NCBI RefSeq assembly: GCF_032854445.1
Contig: NC_088305.1
Coordinates: 18,091,717 to 18,155,716, forward strand
DNA: 64,000 bases
DNA from: Liolophura sinensis
Taxonomy: Eukaryota; Mollusca; Polyplacophora; Chitonida; Chitonidae
Direction: 5' to 3'
The position numbers and the translations under genes are program-made. Positions 1-12,842 of this stretch are shown here, piece after piece (the first letter of the stretch is position 1; every line of letters begins with the position of its first letter). The notes below the pieces were generated by a model. The model saw nothing but the letters and a program-made list of their open reading frames with translations, searched no databases and was not told the origin of the DNA.

Positions 1-548
1 GCCATGTCTCCAGAGCTGCTGCAGATCGGGCAGGTGTATCGTCGGAGAATGGGACAAGTTGCTCTTCCGGAGTCGTCTTTTAGCACGTGGCTGCCATACA
101 CTGACAAGGGTTCTCCGTTGTTCTTGCAGAATACGCAGTGCCGTGAGACGCCGTTGACCCTGTTGTGAAGAAAACATGCGGTGGCCTTGGTGAGATATTG
201 GTCATGATGGGGCAGGTGGCGCCCAGAAGGATTGCTTCGCATTTTAATCTGGAACATGTCGTATTCGTCCAGCGCATGATCTGTCCCATTGGTGTAAAAG
301 TCGTACCACTCTATGGATCGGACATAGTCTAAATGGTATTCCGGTACTGTAGACAGGCACAGAACGTCTGGATTTAACTGCCACTCACCGCAACAGTCAG
401 AGGACGACGAGCTTGAAAAGGAGGAATTGTGTTGAGACTGCGGGCTCACTTGCCTTGAGGATACACTGTGTTGGGACATAGCCATAATGCTTTCCGCTAG
501 GGCAGAGGTGAGTTGCTGATACATGTTTACAAGTAAACTGGCTGGAAT
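1..548 (-). CDS. nanos: Nanos copy, 3' end outside window, first ATG lost
   Basis: Long-type copy read from 548 down to the window edge, covering residues 1 to 182 and so lacking the last finger His and Cys only because the window ends. The first codon at 546-548 is ATT instead of ATG (aat instead of cat on the plus strand). Initiation would have to use in-frame Met9, Met22 or Met24. It carries R119L, shared with the copies at 3271 and 4791, and a private V163A within the finger. The TATA box is intact at 594-601. Confidence 0.8.
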   Translation of the reverse strand, partial: MPASLLVNMYQQLTSALAESIMAMSQHSVSSRQVSPQSQHNSSFSSSSSSDCCGEWQLNPDVLCLSTVPEYHLDYVRSIEWYDFYTNGTDHALDEYDMFQIKMRSNPSGRHLPHHDQYLTKATACFLHNRVNGVSRHCVFCKNNGEPLSVYGSHVLKDDSGRATCPILRRYTCPICSSSGDM

Positions 549-1366
549 TGACTGTTGGACAGAAGTTATGAGTATCCGTGTGAAATCAGCATGTATTTAT
601 ATGGTAGCTGTGCATTGTTCTCAGTAGGGGATAGCTTAAGAAAGTATAACTCATCAACTGTGGTGATGTTTAGTAATTGTTGATCTGTGAGAATGTCTTC
701 TCATCAGGAGGGCAGTCTGGATGGCTTCAGACGGATTACGCCCCCTGTCATATGTTGATAGCAATCTTGTTACATGGAGATAGCCGGTAAATAAGCGGCA
801 TGCCGTTTGATATGTGTCTATGAGAAGGGATTGGCCACTCCGTTAGCTTGTGTACGTGTGCACTCGATAAAGAATCCGAACCATAAATGTGGAATTTGAA
901 GTTTTTCTTTTCAATATTATTCCATTAAAGTTGCCCAGAAATTGTATTTTTCTTGTACGTGTTAGGTGTTGAATTAATGAGGAATGCTAAAGCTACCGAG
1001 TCTGTGATTCTGTTTGAAGAAAGGTTTCTTTTGAAAAAATGTTTAAATGTCATTTATATTTCTTGTAGATTACAATAAAGAAAGTATTAGGCCTCATACC
1101 TTTTTTCTGTCCCTGAGATAGTCTCGTAGCGCCATGTTGTCAAGTTCTCTTTACAACTTACTTTGCGAAGAGATGTGAGTAAAAATAGAATAAAGGAAAG
1201 AGAATCAAATGGGTGTTTATAAAATAAATAAGGGAATTTTGTCGTAAATGGATACGAGTGTTGTGAAATTATGCATAAAATATTGTTCTGTACACACTTT
1301 TTAGACAACGAAGTAAAGATTGTGCAGTAATGAAGAAGAAAGAGTATAAGGTGTTAGAATTTTTTT

Positions 1367-1374
1367 TTATATGT
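1367..1374. repeat. Variable T-run in spacer
   Basis: A homopolymer T-run following gttagaa differs in length by several bases between units (short near 7577 and 29719, long near 1367, 9244 and 24850). It accounts for most of the 1-2 bp differences in unit length and for the one-base shift between the two 14-unit blocks. It is an unstable mononucleotide tract. Confidence 0.8.
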
Positions 1375-1598
1375 AACTGTTTGACGCAATACCTGTAGAG
1401 ACGTTCAGGTTTGAATATGTCGGACTAGTTATATGCTGGATAGTAATGAAAGCTGGTATTATTGTTGAGCAAGTCTAAGAGTCAAAGAGTTTGTTGTTTT
1501 CATTCAATGCTTTTTATTTTCTCACTTGGTAACATCGAACAAGGAAGAACGGTGATATGTTCTCTTTAGCACAATATGTATGTTTAAGCTAGCACAAG

Positions 1599-2207
1599 TT
1601 ATGGACGGTGGCTGTGCATCTTTCGCTTGGTATTCAAAGGACAGTACTTCAAGGTGTGGGCCATGTCTCCAGAGCTGCTGCAGATCGGGCAGGTGTATCG
1701 TCGGAGAATGGGACAAGTTACTCTTCCGGAGTCGTCTTTTAGCACGTGGCTGCCATACACTGACAAGGGTTCTCCGTTGTTCTTGCAGAATACGCAGTGC
1801 CGTGAGACGCCGTTGACCCTGTTGTGAAGAAAACATGCGGTGGCCTTGGTGCGATATTGGTCATGATGGGGCAGGTGGCGCCCAGAAGGATTGCTTCGCA
1901 TTTTAATCTGGAACATGTCGTATTCGTCCAGCTCATGATCTGTCCCATTGGTGTAAAAGTCGTACCACTCTATGGATCGGACATAGTCTAAATGGTATTC
2001 CGGTACTGTAGACAGGCACAGAGCGTCTGGATTTAACTGCCACTCACCGCAACAGTCAGAGAACGACGAGCTTGAAAAGGAGGAATTGTGTTGAGACTGC
2101 GGGCTCACTTGCCTTGAGGATACACTGTGTTGGGACATAGCCATAATGCTTTCCGCTAGGGCAGAGGTGAGTTGCTGATACATGTTTACAAGTAAACTGG
2201 CTGGCAT
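1599..2207 (-). CDS. nanos: Nanos protein, long form
   Basis: Complete 202-residue frame with both CCHC fingers. Changes from the commonest form are S49F in the serine tract, V62A and A92E; A92E is shared with 9498 and 31641. Its 3' UTR is unusual: 15 bp between two TAGCAC direct repeats have been lost at 1567-1572, so the AATAAA (1513-1518) lies only 86 bp from the stop. Confidence 0.92.
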   Translation of the reverse strand: MPASLLVNMYQQLTSALAESIMAMSQHSVSSRQVSPQSQHNSSFSSSSFSDCCGEWQLNPDALCLSTVPEYHLDYVRSIEWYDFYTNGTDHELDEYDMFQIKMRSNPSGRHLPHHDQYRTKATACFLHNRVNGVSRHCVFCKNNGEPLSVYGSHVLKDDSGRVTCPILRRYTCPICSSSGDMAHTLKYCPLNTKRKMHSHRP

Positions 2208-3270
2208 TGACTGTTGGACAGAAGTTATGAGTATCCGTGTGAAATCAGCATGTATTTATATGGTAGCTGTGCATTGTTCTCAGTAGGGGATAGCTTAAGA
2301 AAGTATAACTCATCAACTGTGGTGATGTTTAGTAATTATTGGTCTGTGAGAATGTCTTCTCATCAGGAGGGCAGTCTGGATGGCTTCAGACGGATTACGC
2401 CCCCTGTCATATGTTGATAGCAATCTTGTTACATGGAGATAGCCGGTAAATAAGCGGCATGCCGTTTGATATGTGTCTATGAGAAGGGATTGGCCACTCC
2501 GTTAGCTTGTGTACGTGTGCACTCGATAAAGAATCCGAACCATGAATGTGGAATTTGAAGTTTTTCTTTTCAATATTATTCCATTAAAGTTGCCCAGAAA
2601 TTGTATTTTTCTTGTACGTGTTAGGAGTTGATTTAATGAGAAATGCTAAAGCTACCGCCTTTGTGATTCTGTTTGAAGAAAGGTTTCTTTTGAAAAAATG
2701 TTTAAATGTCATTTATATTTCTTGTAGATTACAATAAAGAAAGTATTAGGCCTCATACCTTTTTTATGTCCCTGAGATAGTCTCGTAGCGCCATGTTGTC
2801 AAGTTCTCTTTACAACTTACTTTGCGAAGAGATGTGAGTAAAAATAGAATAAAGGAAAGAGAATCAAATGGGTGTTTATAAAATAAATAAGGGAATTTTG
2901 TCGTAAATGGATATGAGTGTTGTGAAATTATGCATAAAATATTGTTCTGTACACACTTTTTAGACAACGAAGTAAAGATTGTGCAGTAATGAAGAAGAAA
3001 GAGTATAAGGTGTTAGAATTTTTTTATATGTAACTGTTTGACGCAATACCTGTAGAGACGTTCAGGTTTGAATATGTCGGACTAGTTATATGCTGGATAG
3101 TAATGAAAGCTGGTATTATTGTTGAGCAAGTCTAAGAGTCAAAGAGTTTGTTGTTTTCATTCAATGCGTTTTATTTTCTCACTTGGTAACATCGAACAAG
3201 GAAGAACGGTGATATGTTCTCTTTAGCACTCAAAGAAATAGCACAATATGTATGTTTAAGCTAGCACAAG

Positions 3271-3816
3271 TTATGGACGGTGGCTGTGCATTTTTCGCTT
3301 GGTATTCAAAGGACAGTACTTCAAGGTGTGGGCCATGTCTCCAGAGCTGCTGCAGATCGGGCAGGTGTATCGTCGGAGAATGGGACAAGTTACTCTTCCG
3401 GAGTCGTCTTTTAGCACGTGGCTGCCATACACTGACAAGGGTTCTCCGTTGTTCTTGCAGAATACGCAGTGCCGTGAGACGCCGTTGACCCTGTTGTGAA
3501 GAAAACATGCGGTGGCCTTGGTGAGATATTGGTCATGATGGGGCAGGTGGCGCCCAGAAGGATTGCTTCGCATTTTAATCTGGAACATGTCGTATTCGTC
3601 CAGCGCATGATCTGTCCCATTGGTGTAAAAGTCGTACCACTCTATGGATCGGACATAGTCTAAATGGTATTCCGGTACTGTAGACAGGCACAGAACGTCT
3701 GGATTTAACTGCCACTCACCGCAACAGTCAGAGGACGACGAGCTTGAAAAGGAGGAATTGTGTTGAGACTGCGGGCTCACTTGCCTTGAGGATACACGGT
3801 GTTGGGACATAGCCAT
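3271..3816 (-). CDS. nanos: Nanos, short form without TATA box
   Basis: 181-residue frame starting at the Met that is residue 22 of the long form. The 152-bp block with TATA box and codons 1-21 is missing. Changes are S28R and R119L, with all finger ligands kept. Promoter activity, if any, would have to come from the remaining spacer or from read-through. Confidence 0.8.
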   Translation of the reverse strand: MAMSQHRVSSRQVSPQSQHNSSFSSSSSSDCCGEWQLNPDVLCLSTVPEYHLDYVRSIEWYDFYTNGTDHALDEYDMFQIKMRSNPSGRHLPHHDQYLTKATACFLHNRVNGVSRHCVFCKNNGEPLSVYGSHVLKDDSGRVTCPILRRYTCPICSSSGDMAHTLKYCPLNTKRKMHSHRP

Positions 3817-5336
3817 AAGAGAGTATAACTCATCAACTGTGGTGATGTTTAGTAATTGTTGGTCTGTAAGAATGTCTTCTCATCAGGAGGGCATTCTGGA
3901 TGACTTCAGACGGATTACGCCCCCTGTCATATGTTGATAGCAATCTTGTTACATGGAGATAGCCGGTAAATAAGCGGCATGCCGTTTGATATGTGTCTAT
4001 GAGAAGGGATTGGCCACTCCGTTAGCTTGTGTACGTGTGCACTCGATAAAGAATCCGAACCATGAATGTGGAATTTGAAGTTTTTCTTTTCAATATTATT
4101 CCATTAAAGTTGCCCAGAAATTGTATTTTTCTTGTACGTGTTAGGAGTTGATTTAATGAGAAATGCTAAAGCTACCGCCTTTGTGATTCTGTTTGAAGAA
4201 AGGTTTCTTTTGAAAAAATGTTTAAATGTCATTTATATTTCTTGTAGATTACAATAAAGAAAGTATTAGGCCTCATACCTTTTTTATGTCCCTGAGATAG
4301 TCTCGTAGCGCCATGTTGTCAAGTTCTCTTTACAACTTACTTTGCGAAGAGATGTGAGTAAAAATAGAATAAAGGAAAGAGAATCAAATGGGTGTTTATA
4401 AAATAAATAAGGGAATTTTGTCGTAAATGGATATGAGTGTTGTGAAATTATGCATAAAATATTGTTCTGTACACACTTTTTAGACAACGAAGTAAAGATT
4501 GTGCAGTAATGAAGAAGAAAGAGTATAAGGTGTTAGAATTTTTTTATATGTAACTGTTTGACGCAATACCTGTAGAGACGTTCAGGTTTGAATATGTCGG
4601 ACTAGTTATATGCTGGATAGTAATGAAAGCTGGTATTATTGTTGAGCAAGTCTAAGAGTCAAAGAGTTTGTTGTTTTCATTCAATGCGTTTTATTTTCTC
4701 ACTTGGTAACATCGAACAAGGAAGAACGGTGATATGTTCTCTTTAGCACTCAAAGAAATAGCACAATATGTATGTTTAAGCTAGCACAAGTTATGGACGG
4801 TGGCTGTGCATTTTTCGCTTGGTATTCAAAGGACAGTACTTCAAGGTGTGGGCCATGTCTCCAGAGCTGCTGCAGATCGGGCAGGTGTATCGTCGGAGAA
4901 TGGGACAAGTTACTCTTCCGGAGTCGTCTTTTAGCACGTGGCTGCCATACACTGACAAGGGTTCTCCGTTGTTCTTGCAGAATACGCAGTGCCGTGAGAC
5001 GCCGTTGACCCTGTTGTGAAGAAAACATGCGGTGGCCTTGGTGAGATATTGGTCATGATGGGGCAGGTGGCGCCCAGAAGGATTGCTTCGCATTTTAATC
5101 TGGAACATGTCGTATTCGTCCAGCGCATGATCTGTCCCATTGGTGTAAAAGTCGTACCACTCTATGGATCGGACATAGTCTAAATGGTATTCCGGTACTG
5201 TAGACAGGCACAGAACGTCTGGATTTAACTGCCACTCACCGCAACAGTCAGAGGACGACGAGCTTGAAAAGGAGGAATTGTGTTGAGACTGCGGGCTCAC
5301 TTGCCTTGAGGATACACGGTGTTGGGACATAGCCAT
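3817..5336. repeat. Single-unit duplication of 1,520 bp
   Basis: This unit and the one before it share private marks not seen elsewhere: gagag instead of gaaag just upstream of the frame, an AAA codon for K196 (ttttt on the plus strand) and the R119L change. A ttttttatg spacer variant, which also occurs near 2764, is shared too. The pair looks like the most recent one-unit step in the window. Confidence 0.8.
4791..5336 (-). CDS. nanos: Nanos, short form, twin of preceding copy
   Basis: Same protein as the copy at 3271 (S28R, R119L) and the same upstream gagag mark. The two are adjacent products of a one-unit duplication. The 152-bp promoter block is absent. Confidence 0.8.
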   Translation of the reverse strand: MAMSQHRVSSRQVSPQSQHNSSFSSSSSSDCCGEWQLNPDVLCLSTVPEYHLDYVRSIEWYDFYTNGTDHALDEYDMFQIKMRSNPSGRHLPHHDQYLTKATACFLHNRVNGVSRHCVFCKNNGEPLSVYGSHVLKDDSGRVTCPILRRYTCPICSSSGDMAHTLKYCPLNTKRKMHSHRP

Positions 5337-6310
5337 AAGAGAGTATAACTCATCAACTGTGGTGATGTTTAGTAATTGTTGGTCTGTAAGAATGTCTTCT
5401 CATCAGGAGGGCATTCTGGATGACTTCAGACGGATTACGCCCCCTGTCATATGTTGATAGCAATCTTGTTACATGGAGATAGCCGGTAAATAAGCGGCAT
5501 GCCGTTTGATATGTGTCTATGAGAAGGGATTGGCCACTCCGTTAGCTTGTGTACGTGTGCACTCGATAAAGAATCCGAACCATGAATGTGGAATTTGAAG
5601 ATTTTCTTTTCAATATTATTCCATTAAAGTTGCCCAGAAATTGTATTTTTCTTGTACGTGTTAGCTGTTGAATTAATGAGGAATGCTAAAGCTACCGCCT
5701 TTGTGATTCTGTTTGAAGAAAGGTTTCTTTTGAAAAAATGTTTAAATGTCATTTATATTTCTTGTAGATTACAATAAAAACAGTATTAGGCCTCATACCT
5801 TTTTTCTGTCCCTGAGATAGTCTCGTAGCGCCATGTTGTCAAGTTCTCTTTACAACTTACTTTGCGAAGAGATGTGAGTAAAAATAGAATAAAGGAAAGA
5901 GAATCAAATGGGTGTTTATAAAATAAATAAGGGAATTTTGTCGTAAATGGATATGAGTGTTGTGAATTTATGCATAAAATATTGTTCTGTACACACTTTT
6001 TAGACAACGAAGTAAAGATTGTGCAGTAATGAAGAAGAAAGAGTATAAGGTGTTAGAATTTTTTTATATGTAACTGTTTGACGCAATACCTGTAGAGACG
6101 TTCGGGTTTGAATATGTCGGACTAGTTATATGCTGGACAGTAATGAAAGCTGGTAATATTATTGAGCAAGTCTAAGAGTCAAAGAGTTTGTTGTTTTCAT
6201 TCAATGCTTTTTATTTTCTCACTTGGTAACATCGAACAAGGAAGAATGGTGATATGTTTTCTTTAGCACTCAAAGAAATAGCACAATATGTATGTTTAAG
6301 CTAGCACAAG

Positions 6311-6853
6311 TTATGGACGGTGGCTGTGCATCTTTCGCTTGGTATTCAAAGGACAGTACTTCAAGGTGTGGGCCATGTCTCCAGAGCTGCTGCAGATCGG
6401 GCAGGTGTATCGTCGGAGAATTGGACAAGTTACTCTTCCGGAGTCGTCTTTTAGCACGTGGCTGCCATACACTGACAAGGGTTCTCCGTTGTTCTTGCAG
6501 AATACGCAGTGCCGTGAGACGCCGTTGACCCTGTTGTGAAGAAAACATGCGGTGGTCTTGGTGCGATATTGGTCATGATGGGGCAGGTGGCGCCCAGAAG
6601 GATTGCTTCGCATTTTAATCTGGAACATGTATTCGTCCAGCGCATGATCTGTCCCATTGGTGTAAAAGTCGTACCACTCTATGGATCGGACATAGTCTAA
6701 ATGGTATTCCGGTACTGTAAACAGGCACAGAACGTCTGGATTTAACTGCCACTCACCGCAAAAGTCAGAGGACGACGAGCTTGAAAAGGAGGAATTGTGT
6801 TGAGACTGCGGGCTCACTTGCCTTGAGGATACACTGTGTTGGGACATAGCCAT
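6311..6853 (-). CDS. nanos: Nanos, short form lacking codon 97
   Basis: 180 residues. It lacks D97 through a 3-bp in-frame deletion and carries C52F, S66F and A122T; the same set recurs at 14363, 18572, 36506, 40715 and 63363. C52 is not a zinc ligand. Its 5' end at 6853 is the left limit of higher-order block A. Confidence 0.8.
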   Translation of the reverse strand: MAMSQHSVSSRQVSPQSQHNSSFSSSSSSDFCGEWQLNPDVLCLFTVPEYHLDYVRSIEWYDFYTNGTDHALDEYMFQIKMRSNPSGRHLPHHDQYRTKTTACFLHNRVNGVSRHCVFCKNNGEPLSVYGSHVLKDDSGRVTCPILRRYTCPICSSSGDMAHTLKYCPLNTKRKMHSHRP

Positions 6854-7826
6854 AAGAAAGTATAACTCATCAACTGTGGTGATGTTTAGTAATTGTTGGT
6901 CTGTGAGAATGTCTTCTCATCAGGAGGGCAGTCTGGATGGCTTCAGACGGATTACGCCCCCTGTCATATGTTGATAGCAATCTTGTTACATGGAGATAGC
7001 CGGTAAATAAGCGGCATGCCGTTTGATATGTGTCTATGAGAAGGGATTGGCCACTCCGTTAGCTTGTGTACGTGTGCACTCGATAAATAATCCGAACCAT
7101 GAATGTGGAATTTGAAGTTTTTCTTTTCAATATTATTCCATTAAAGTTGCCCAGAAATTGTATTTTTCTTGTACGTGTTAGGTGTTGAATTAATGAGGAA
7201 TGCTAAAGCTACCGAGTCTGTGATTCTGTTTGAAGAAAGGTTTCTTTTGAAAAAATGTTTAAATGTCATTTATATTTCTTGTAGATTACAATAAAGAAAG
7301 TATTAGGCCTCATACCTTTTTTCTGTCCCTGAGATAGTCTCGTAGCGCCATGTTGTCAAGTTCTCTTTACAACTTACTTTGCGAAGAGATGTGAGTAAAA
7401 ATAGAATAAAGGAAAGAGAATCAAATGGGTGTTTATAAAATAAATAACGGAATTTTGTCGTAAATGGATATGAGTGTTGTGAAATTATGCATAAAATATT
7501 GTTCTGTACACACTTTTTAGACAACGAAGTAAAGATTGTGCAGTAATGAAGAAGAAAGAGTATAAGGTGTTAGAATTTTTTATATGTAACTGTTTGACGC
7601 AATACCTGTAGAGACGTTCAGGTTTGAATATGTCGGACTAGTTATATGCTGGACAGTAATGAAAGCTGGTAATATTATTGAGCAAGTCTAAGAGTCAAAG
7701 AGTTTGTTGTTTTCATTCAATGCTTTTTATTTTCTCACTTGGTAACATCGAACAAGGAAGAATGGTGATATGTTTTCTTTAGCACTCAAAGAAATAGCAC
7801 AATATGTATGTTTAAGCTAGCACAAG

Positions 7827-8432
7827 TTATGGACGGTGGCTGTGCATCTTTCGCTTGGTATTCAAAGGACAGTACTTCAAGGTGTGGGCCATGTCTCCAG
7901 AGCTGCTGCAGATCGGGCAGGTGTATCGTCGGAGAATTGGACAAGTTACTCTTCCGGAGTCGTCTTTTAGCACGTGGCTGCCATACACTGACAAGGGTTC
8001 TCCGTTGTTCTTGCAGAATACGCAGTGCCGTGAGACGCCGTTGACCCTGTTGTGAAGAAAACATGCGGTGGTCTTGGTGCGATATTGGTCATGATGGGGC
8101 AGGTGGCGCCCAGAAGGATTGCTTCGCATTTTAATCTGGAACATGTATTCGTCCAGCGCATGATCTGTCCCATTGGTGTAAAAGTCGTACCACTCTATGG
8201 ATCGGACATAGTCTAAATGGTATTCCGGTACTGTAGACAGGCACAGAACGTCTGGATTTAACTGCCACTCACCGCAACAGTCAGAGGACGACGAGCTTGA
8301 AAAGGAGGAATTGTGTTGAGACTGCGGGCTCACTTGCCTTGAGGATACACTGTGTTGGGACATAGCCATAATGCTTTCCGCTAGGGCAGAGGTGAGTTGC
8401 TGATACATGTTTACAAGTAAACTGGCTGGCAT
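7827..8432 (-). CDS. nanos: Nanos, long form lacking codon 97
   Basis: 201 residues, with D97 deleted and A122T but a complete 5' part and TATA box (8478-8485). It shows that the codon-97 deletion and the 152-bp deletion are independent events that recombine. Its block-B partner at 29970 encodes the same protein. Confidence 0.92.
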   Translation of the reverse strand: MPASLLVNMYQQLTSALAESIMAMSQHSVSSRQVSPQSQHNSSFSSSSSSDCCGEWQLNPDVLCLSTVPEYHLDYVRSIEWYDFYTNGTDHALDEYMFQIKMRSNPSGRHLPHHDQYRTKTTACFLHNRVNGVSRHCVFCKNNGEPLSVYGSHVLKDDSGRVTCPILRRYTCPICSSSGDMAHTLKYCPLNTKRKMHSHRP

Positions 8433-9497
8433 TGACTGTTGGACAGAAGTTATGAGTATCCGTGTGAAATCAGCATGTATTTATATGGTAGCTGTGCATT
8501 GTTCTCAGTAGGGGATAGCTTAAGAAAGTATAACTCATCAACTGTGGTGATGTTTAGTAATTGTTGGTCTGTGAGAATGTCTACTCATCAGGAGGGCAGT
8601 CTGGATGGCTTCAGACGGATTACGCCCCCTGTCATATGTTGATAGCAATCTTGTTACATGGAGATAGCCGGTAAATAAGCGGCATGCCGTTTGATATGTG
8701 TCTATGAGAAGGGATTGGCCACTCCGTTAGCTTGTGTACGTGTGCACTCGATAAAGAATCCGAACCATGAATGTGGAATTTGAAGTTTTTCTTTTCAATA
8801 TTATTCCATTAAAGTTGCCCAGAAATTGTATTTTTCTTGTACGTGTTAGGTGTTGAATTAATGAGGAATGCTAAAGCTACCGAGTCTGTGATTCTGTTTG
8901 AAGAAAGGTTTCTTTTGAAAAAATGTTTAAATGTCATTTATATTTCTTGTAGATTACAATAAAGAAAGTATTAGGCCTCATACCTTTTTTCTGTCCCTGA
9001 GATAGTCTCGTAGCGCCATGTTGTCAAGTTCTCTTTACAACTTACTTTGCGAAGAGATGTGAGTAAAAATAGAATAAAGGAAAGAGAATCAAATGGGTGT
9101 TTATAAAATAAATAAGGGAATTTTGTCGTAAATGGATATGAGTGTTGTGAAATTATGCATAAAATATTGTTCTGTACACACTTTTTAGACAACGAAGTAA
9201 AGATTGTGCACTAATGAAGAAGAAAGAGTATAAGGTGTTAGAATTTTTTTTTATATGTAACTGTTTGACGCAATACCTGTAGAGACGTTCAGGTTTGAAT
9301 ATGTCGGACTAGTTATATGCTGGATAGTAATGAAAGCTGGTATTATTGTTGAGCAAGTCTAAGAGTCAAAGAGTTTGTTGTTTTCATTCAATGCGTTTTA
9401 TTTTCTCACTTGGTAACATCGAACAAGGAAGAATGGTGATATGTTCTCTTTAGCACTCAAAGAAATAGCACAATATGTATGTTTAAGCTAGCACAAG

Positions 9498-10106
9498 TTA
9501 TGGACGGTGGCTGTGCATCTTTCGCTTGGTATTCAAAGGACAGTACTTCAAGGTGTGGGCCATGTCTCCAGAGCTGCTGCAGATCGGGCAGGTGTATCGT
9601 CGGAGAATGGGACAAGTTACTCTTCCGGAGTCGTCTTTTAGCACGTGGCTGCCATACACTGACAAGGGTTCTCCGTTGTTCTTGCAGAATACGCAGTGCC
9701 GTGAGACGCCGTTGACCCTGTTGTGAAGAAAACATGCGGTGGCCTTGGTGCGATATTGGTCATGATGGGGCAGGTGGCGCCCAGAAGGATTGCTTCGCAT
9801 TTTAATCTGGAACATGTCGTATTCGTCCAGCTCATGATCTGTCCCATTGGTGTAAAAGTCGTACCACTCTATGGATCGGACATAGTCTAAATGGTATTCC
9901 GGTACTGTAGACAGGCACAGAACGTCTGGATTTAACTGCCACTCACCGCAACAGTCAGAGGACGACGAGCTTGAAAAGGAGGAAATGTGTTGAGACTGCG
10001 GGCTCACTTGCCTTGAGGATACACTGTGTTGGGACATAGCCATAATGCTTTCCGCTAGGGCAGAGGTGAGTTGCTGATACATGTTTACAAGTAAACTGGC
10101 TGGCAT
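9498..10106 (-). CDS. nanos: Nanos protein, long form
   Basis: Complete 202-residue frame with N41I at the start of the serine tract and A92E. TATA box at 10152-10159, with a CTCATAA element whose A (10127) lies 32 bp downstream of the TATA start and could be the transcription start. AATAAA at 9397-9402. Partner copy at 31641. Confidence 0.93.
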   Translation of the reverse strand: MPASLLVNMYQQLTSALAESIMAMSQHSVSSRQVSPQSQHISSFSSSSSSDCCGEWQLNPDVLCLSTVPEYHLDYVRSIEWYDFYTNGTDHELDEYDMFQIKMRSNPSGRHLPHHDQYRTKATACFLHNRVNGVSRHCVFCKNNGEPLSVYGSHVLKDDSGRVTCPILRRYTCPICSSSGDMAHTLKYCPLNTKRKMHSHRP

Positions 10107-10353
10107 TGACTGTTGGACAGAAGTTATGAGTATCCGTGTGAAATCAGCATGTATTTATATGGTAGCTGTGCATTGTTCTCAGTAGGGGATAGCTTAAGAA
10201 AGTATAACTCATCAACTGTGGTGATGTTTAGTAATTGTTGGTCTGTGAGAATGTCTTCTCATCAGGAGGGCAGTCTGGATGGCTTCAGACGGATTACGCC
10301 CCCTGTCATATGTTGATAGCAATCTTGTTACATGGAGATAGCCGGTAAATAAG

Positions 10354-10363
10354 CGGCATGCCG
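10354..10363. repeat. Perfect 10-bp palindrome CGGCATGCCG in spacer
   Basis: Self-complementary site about 250 bp upstream of the first ATG, preceded by GCCG with which it could form an alternative small hairpin. Conserved in every unit I looked at. It may be a protein-binding site or have no function. Confidence 0.5.
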
Positions 10364-11169
10364 TTTGATATGTGTCTATGAGAAGGGATTGGCCACTCCG
10401 TTAGCTTGTGTACGTGTGCACTCGATAAATAATCCGAACCATGAATGTGGAATTTGAAGTTTTTCTTCTCAATATTATTCCATTAAAGTTGCCCAGAAAT
10501 TGTATTTTTCTTGTACGTGTTAGGTGTTGAATTAATGAGGAATGCTAAAGCTACCGAGTCTGTGATTCTGTTTGAAGAAAGGTTTCTTTTGAAAAAATGT
10601 TTAAATGTCATTTATATTTCTTGTAGATTACAATAAAGAAAGTATTAGGCCTCATACCTTTTTTCTGTCCCTGAGATAGTCTCGTAGCGCCATGTTGTCA
10701 AGTTCTCTTTACAACTTACTTTGCGAAGAGATGTGAGTAAAAATAGAATAAAGGAAAGAGAATCAAATGGGTGTTTATAAAATAAATAAGGGAATTTTGT
10801 CGTAAATGGATATGAGTGTTGTGAAATTATGCATAAAATATTGTTCTGTACACACTTTTTAGACAACGACGTAAAGATTGTGCAGTAATGAAGAAGAAAG
10901 AGTATAAGGTGTTAGAATTTTTTTATATGTAACTGTTTGACGCAATACCTGTAGAGACGTTCAGGTTTGAATATGTCGGACTAGTTATGTGCTGGATAGT
11001 AATGAAAGCTGGTATTATTGTTGAGCAAGTCTAAGAGTCAAAGAGTTTGTTGTTTTCATTCAATGCGTTTTATTTTCTCACTTGGTAACATCGAACAAGG
11101 AAGAACGGTGATATGTTCTCTTTAGCACTCAAAGAAATAGCACAATATGTATGTTTAAGCTAGCACAAG

Positions 11170-11778
11170 TTATGGACGGTGGCTGTGCATCTTTCGCTTG
11201 GTATTCAAAGGACAGTACTTCAAGGTGTGGGCCATGTCTCCAGAGCTGCTGCAGATCGGGCAGGTGTATCGTCGGAGAATGGGACAAGTTACTCTTCCGG
11301 AGTCGTCTTTTAGCACGTGGCTGCCATACACTGACAAGGGTTCTCCGTTGTTCTTGCAGAATACGCAGTGCCGTGAGACGCCGTTGACCCTGTTGTGAAG
11401 AAAACATGCGGTGGCCTTGGTGCGATATTGGTCATGATGGGGCAGGTGGCGCCCAGAAGGATTGCTTCGCATTTTAATCTGGAACATGTCGTATTCGTCC
11501 AGCGCATGATCTGTCCCATTGGTGTAAAAGTCGTACCACTCTATGGATCGGACATAGTCTAAATGGTATTCCGGTACTGTAGACAGGCACAGAGCGTCTG
11601 GATTTAACTGCCACTCACCGCAACAGTCAGAGGACGACGAGCTTGAAAAGGAGGAATTGTGTTGAGACTGCGGGCTCACTTGCCTTGAGGATACACTGTG
11701 TTGGGACATAGCCATAATGCTTTCCGCTAGGGCAGAGGTGAGTTGCTGATACATGTTTACAAGTAAACTGGCTGGCAT
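11170..11778 (-). CDS. nanos: Nanos protein, long form
   Basis: Complete frame differing from the commonest protein only by V62A. All regulatory elements of the long unit are present. Partner copy at 33313 encodes the same protein. Confidence 0.93.
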   Translation of the reverse strand: MPASLLVNMYQQLTSALAESIMAMSQHSVSSRQVSPQSQHNSSFSSSSSSDCCGEWQLNPDALCLSTVPEYHLDYVRSIEWYDFYTNGTDHALDEYDMFQIKMRSNPSGRHLPHHDQYRTKATACFLHNRVNGVSRHCVFCKNNGEPLSVYGSHVLKDDSGRVTCPILRRYTCPICSSSGDMAHTLKYCPLNTKRKMHSHRP

Positions 11779-12842
11779 TGACTGTTGGACAGAAGTTATG
11801 AGTATCCGTGTGAAATCAGCATGTATTTATATGGTAGCTGTGCATTGTTCTCAGTAGGGGATAGCTTAAGAAAGTATAACTCATCAACTGTGGTGATGTT
11901 TAGTAATTATTGGTCTGTGAGAATGTCTTCTCATCAGGAGGGCAGTCTGGATGGCTTCAGACGGATTACGCCCCCTGTCATATGTTGATAGCAATCTTGT
12001 TACATGGAGATAGCCGGTAAATAAGCGGCATGCCGTTTGATATGTGTCTATGAGAAGGGATTGGCCACTCCGTTAGCTTGTGTACGTGTGCACTCGATAA
12101 AGAATCCGAACCATGAATGTGGAATTTGAAGTTTTTCTTTTCAATATTATTCCATTAAAGTTGCCCAGAAATTGTATTTTTCTTGTACGTGTTAGGAGTT
12201 GATTTAATGAGGAATGCTAAAGCTACCGCCTTTGTGATTCTGTTTGAAGAAAGGTTTCTTTTGAAAAAATGTTTAAATGTCATTTATATTTCTTGTAGAT
12301 TACAATAAAGAAAGTATTAGGCCTCATACCTTTTTTCTGTCCCTGAGATAGTCTCGTAGCGCCATGTTGTCAAGTTCTCTTTACAACTTACTTTGCGAAG
12401 AGATGTGAGTAAAAATAGAATAAAGGAAAGAGAATCAAATGGGTGTTTATAAAATAAATAAGGGAATTTTGTCGTAAATGGATATGAGTGTTGTGAAATT
12501 ATGCATAAAATATTGTTCTGTACACACTTTTTAGACAACGAAGTAAAGATTGTGCAGTAATGAAGAAGAAAGAGTATAAGGTGTTAGAATTTTTTTTATA
12601 TGTAACTGTTTGACGCAATACCTGTAGAGACGTTCAGGTTTGAATATGTCGGACTAGTTATATGCTGGATAGTAATGAAAGCTGGTATTATTGTTGAGCA
12701 AGTCTAAGAGTCAAAGAGTTTGTTGTTTTCATTCAATGCGTTTTATTTTCTCACTTGGTAACATCGAACAAGGAAGAACGGTGATATGTTCTCTTTAGCA
12801 CTCAAAGAAATAGCACAATATGTATGTTTAAGCTAGCACAAG

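Noticed and set aside
10243-10268. CTGATGAG followed by a GAGAA/TTCTC stem, resembling a hammerhead ribozyme core
   Set aside because: The required GAAA after stem II is missing (ACAG follows), and no flanking stems I and III are visible.
10645-10866. 73-codon minus-strand frame in every spacer
   Set aside because: AT-rich, no recognisable domain, cut short by a stop in the units at 2764 and 4284, and variants are replacements. It is kept open mainly because the spacers are nearly identical.
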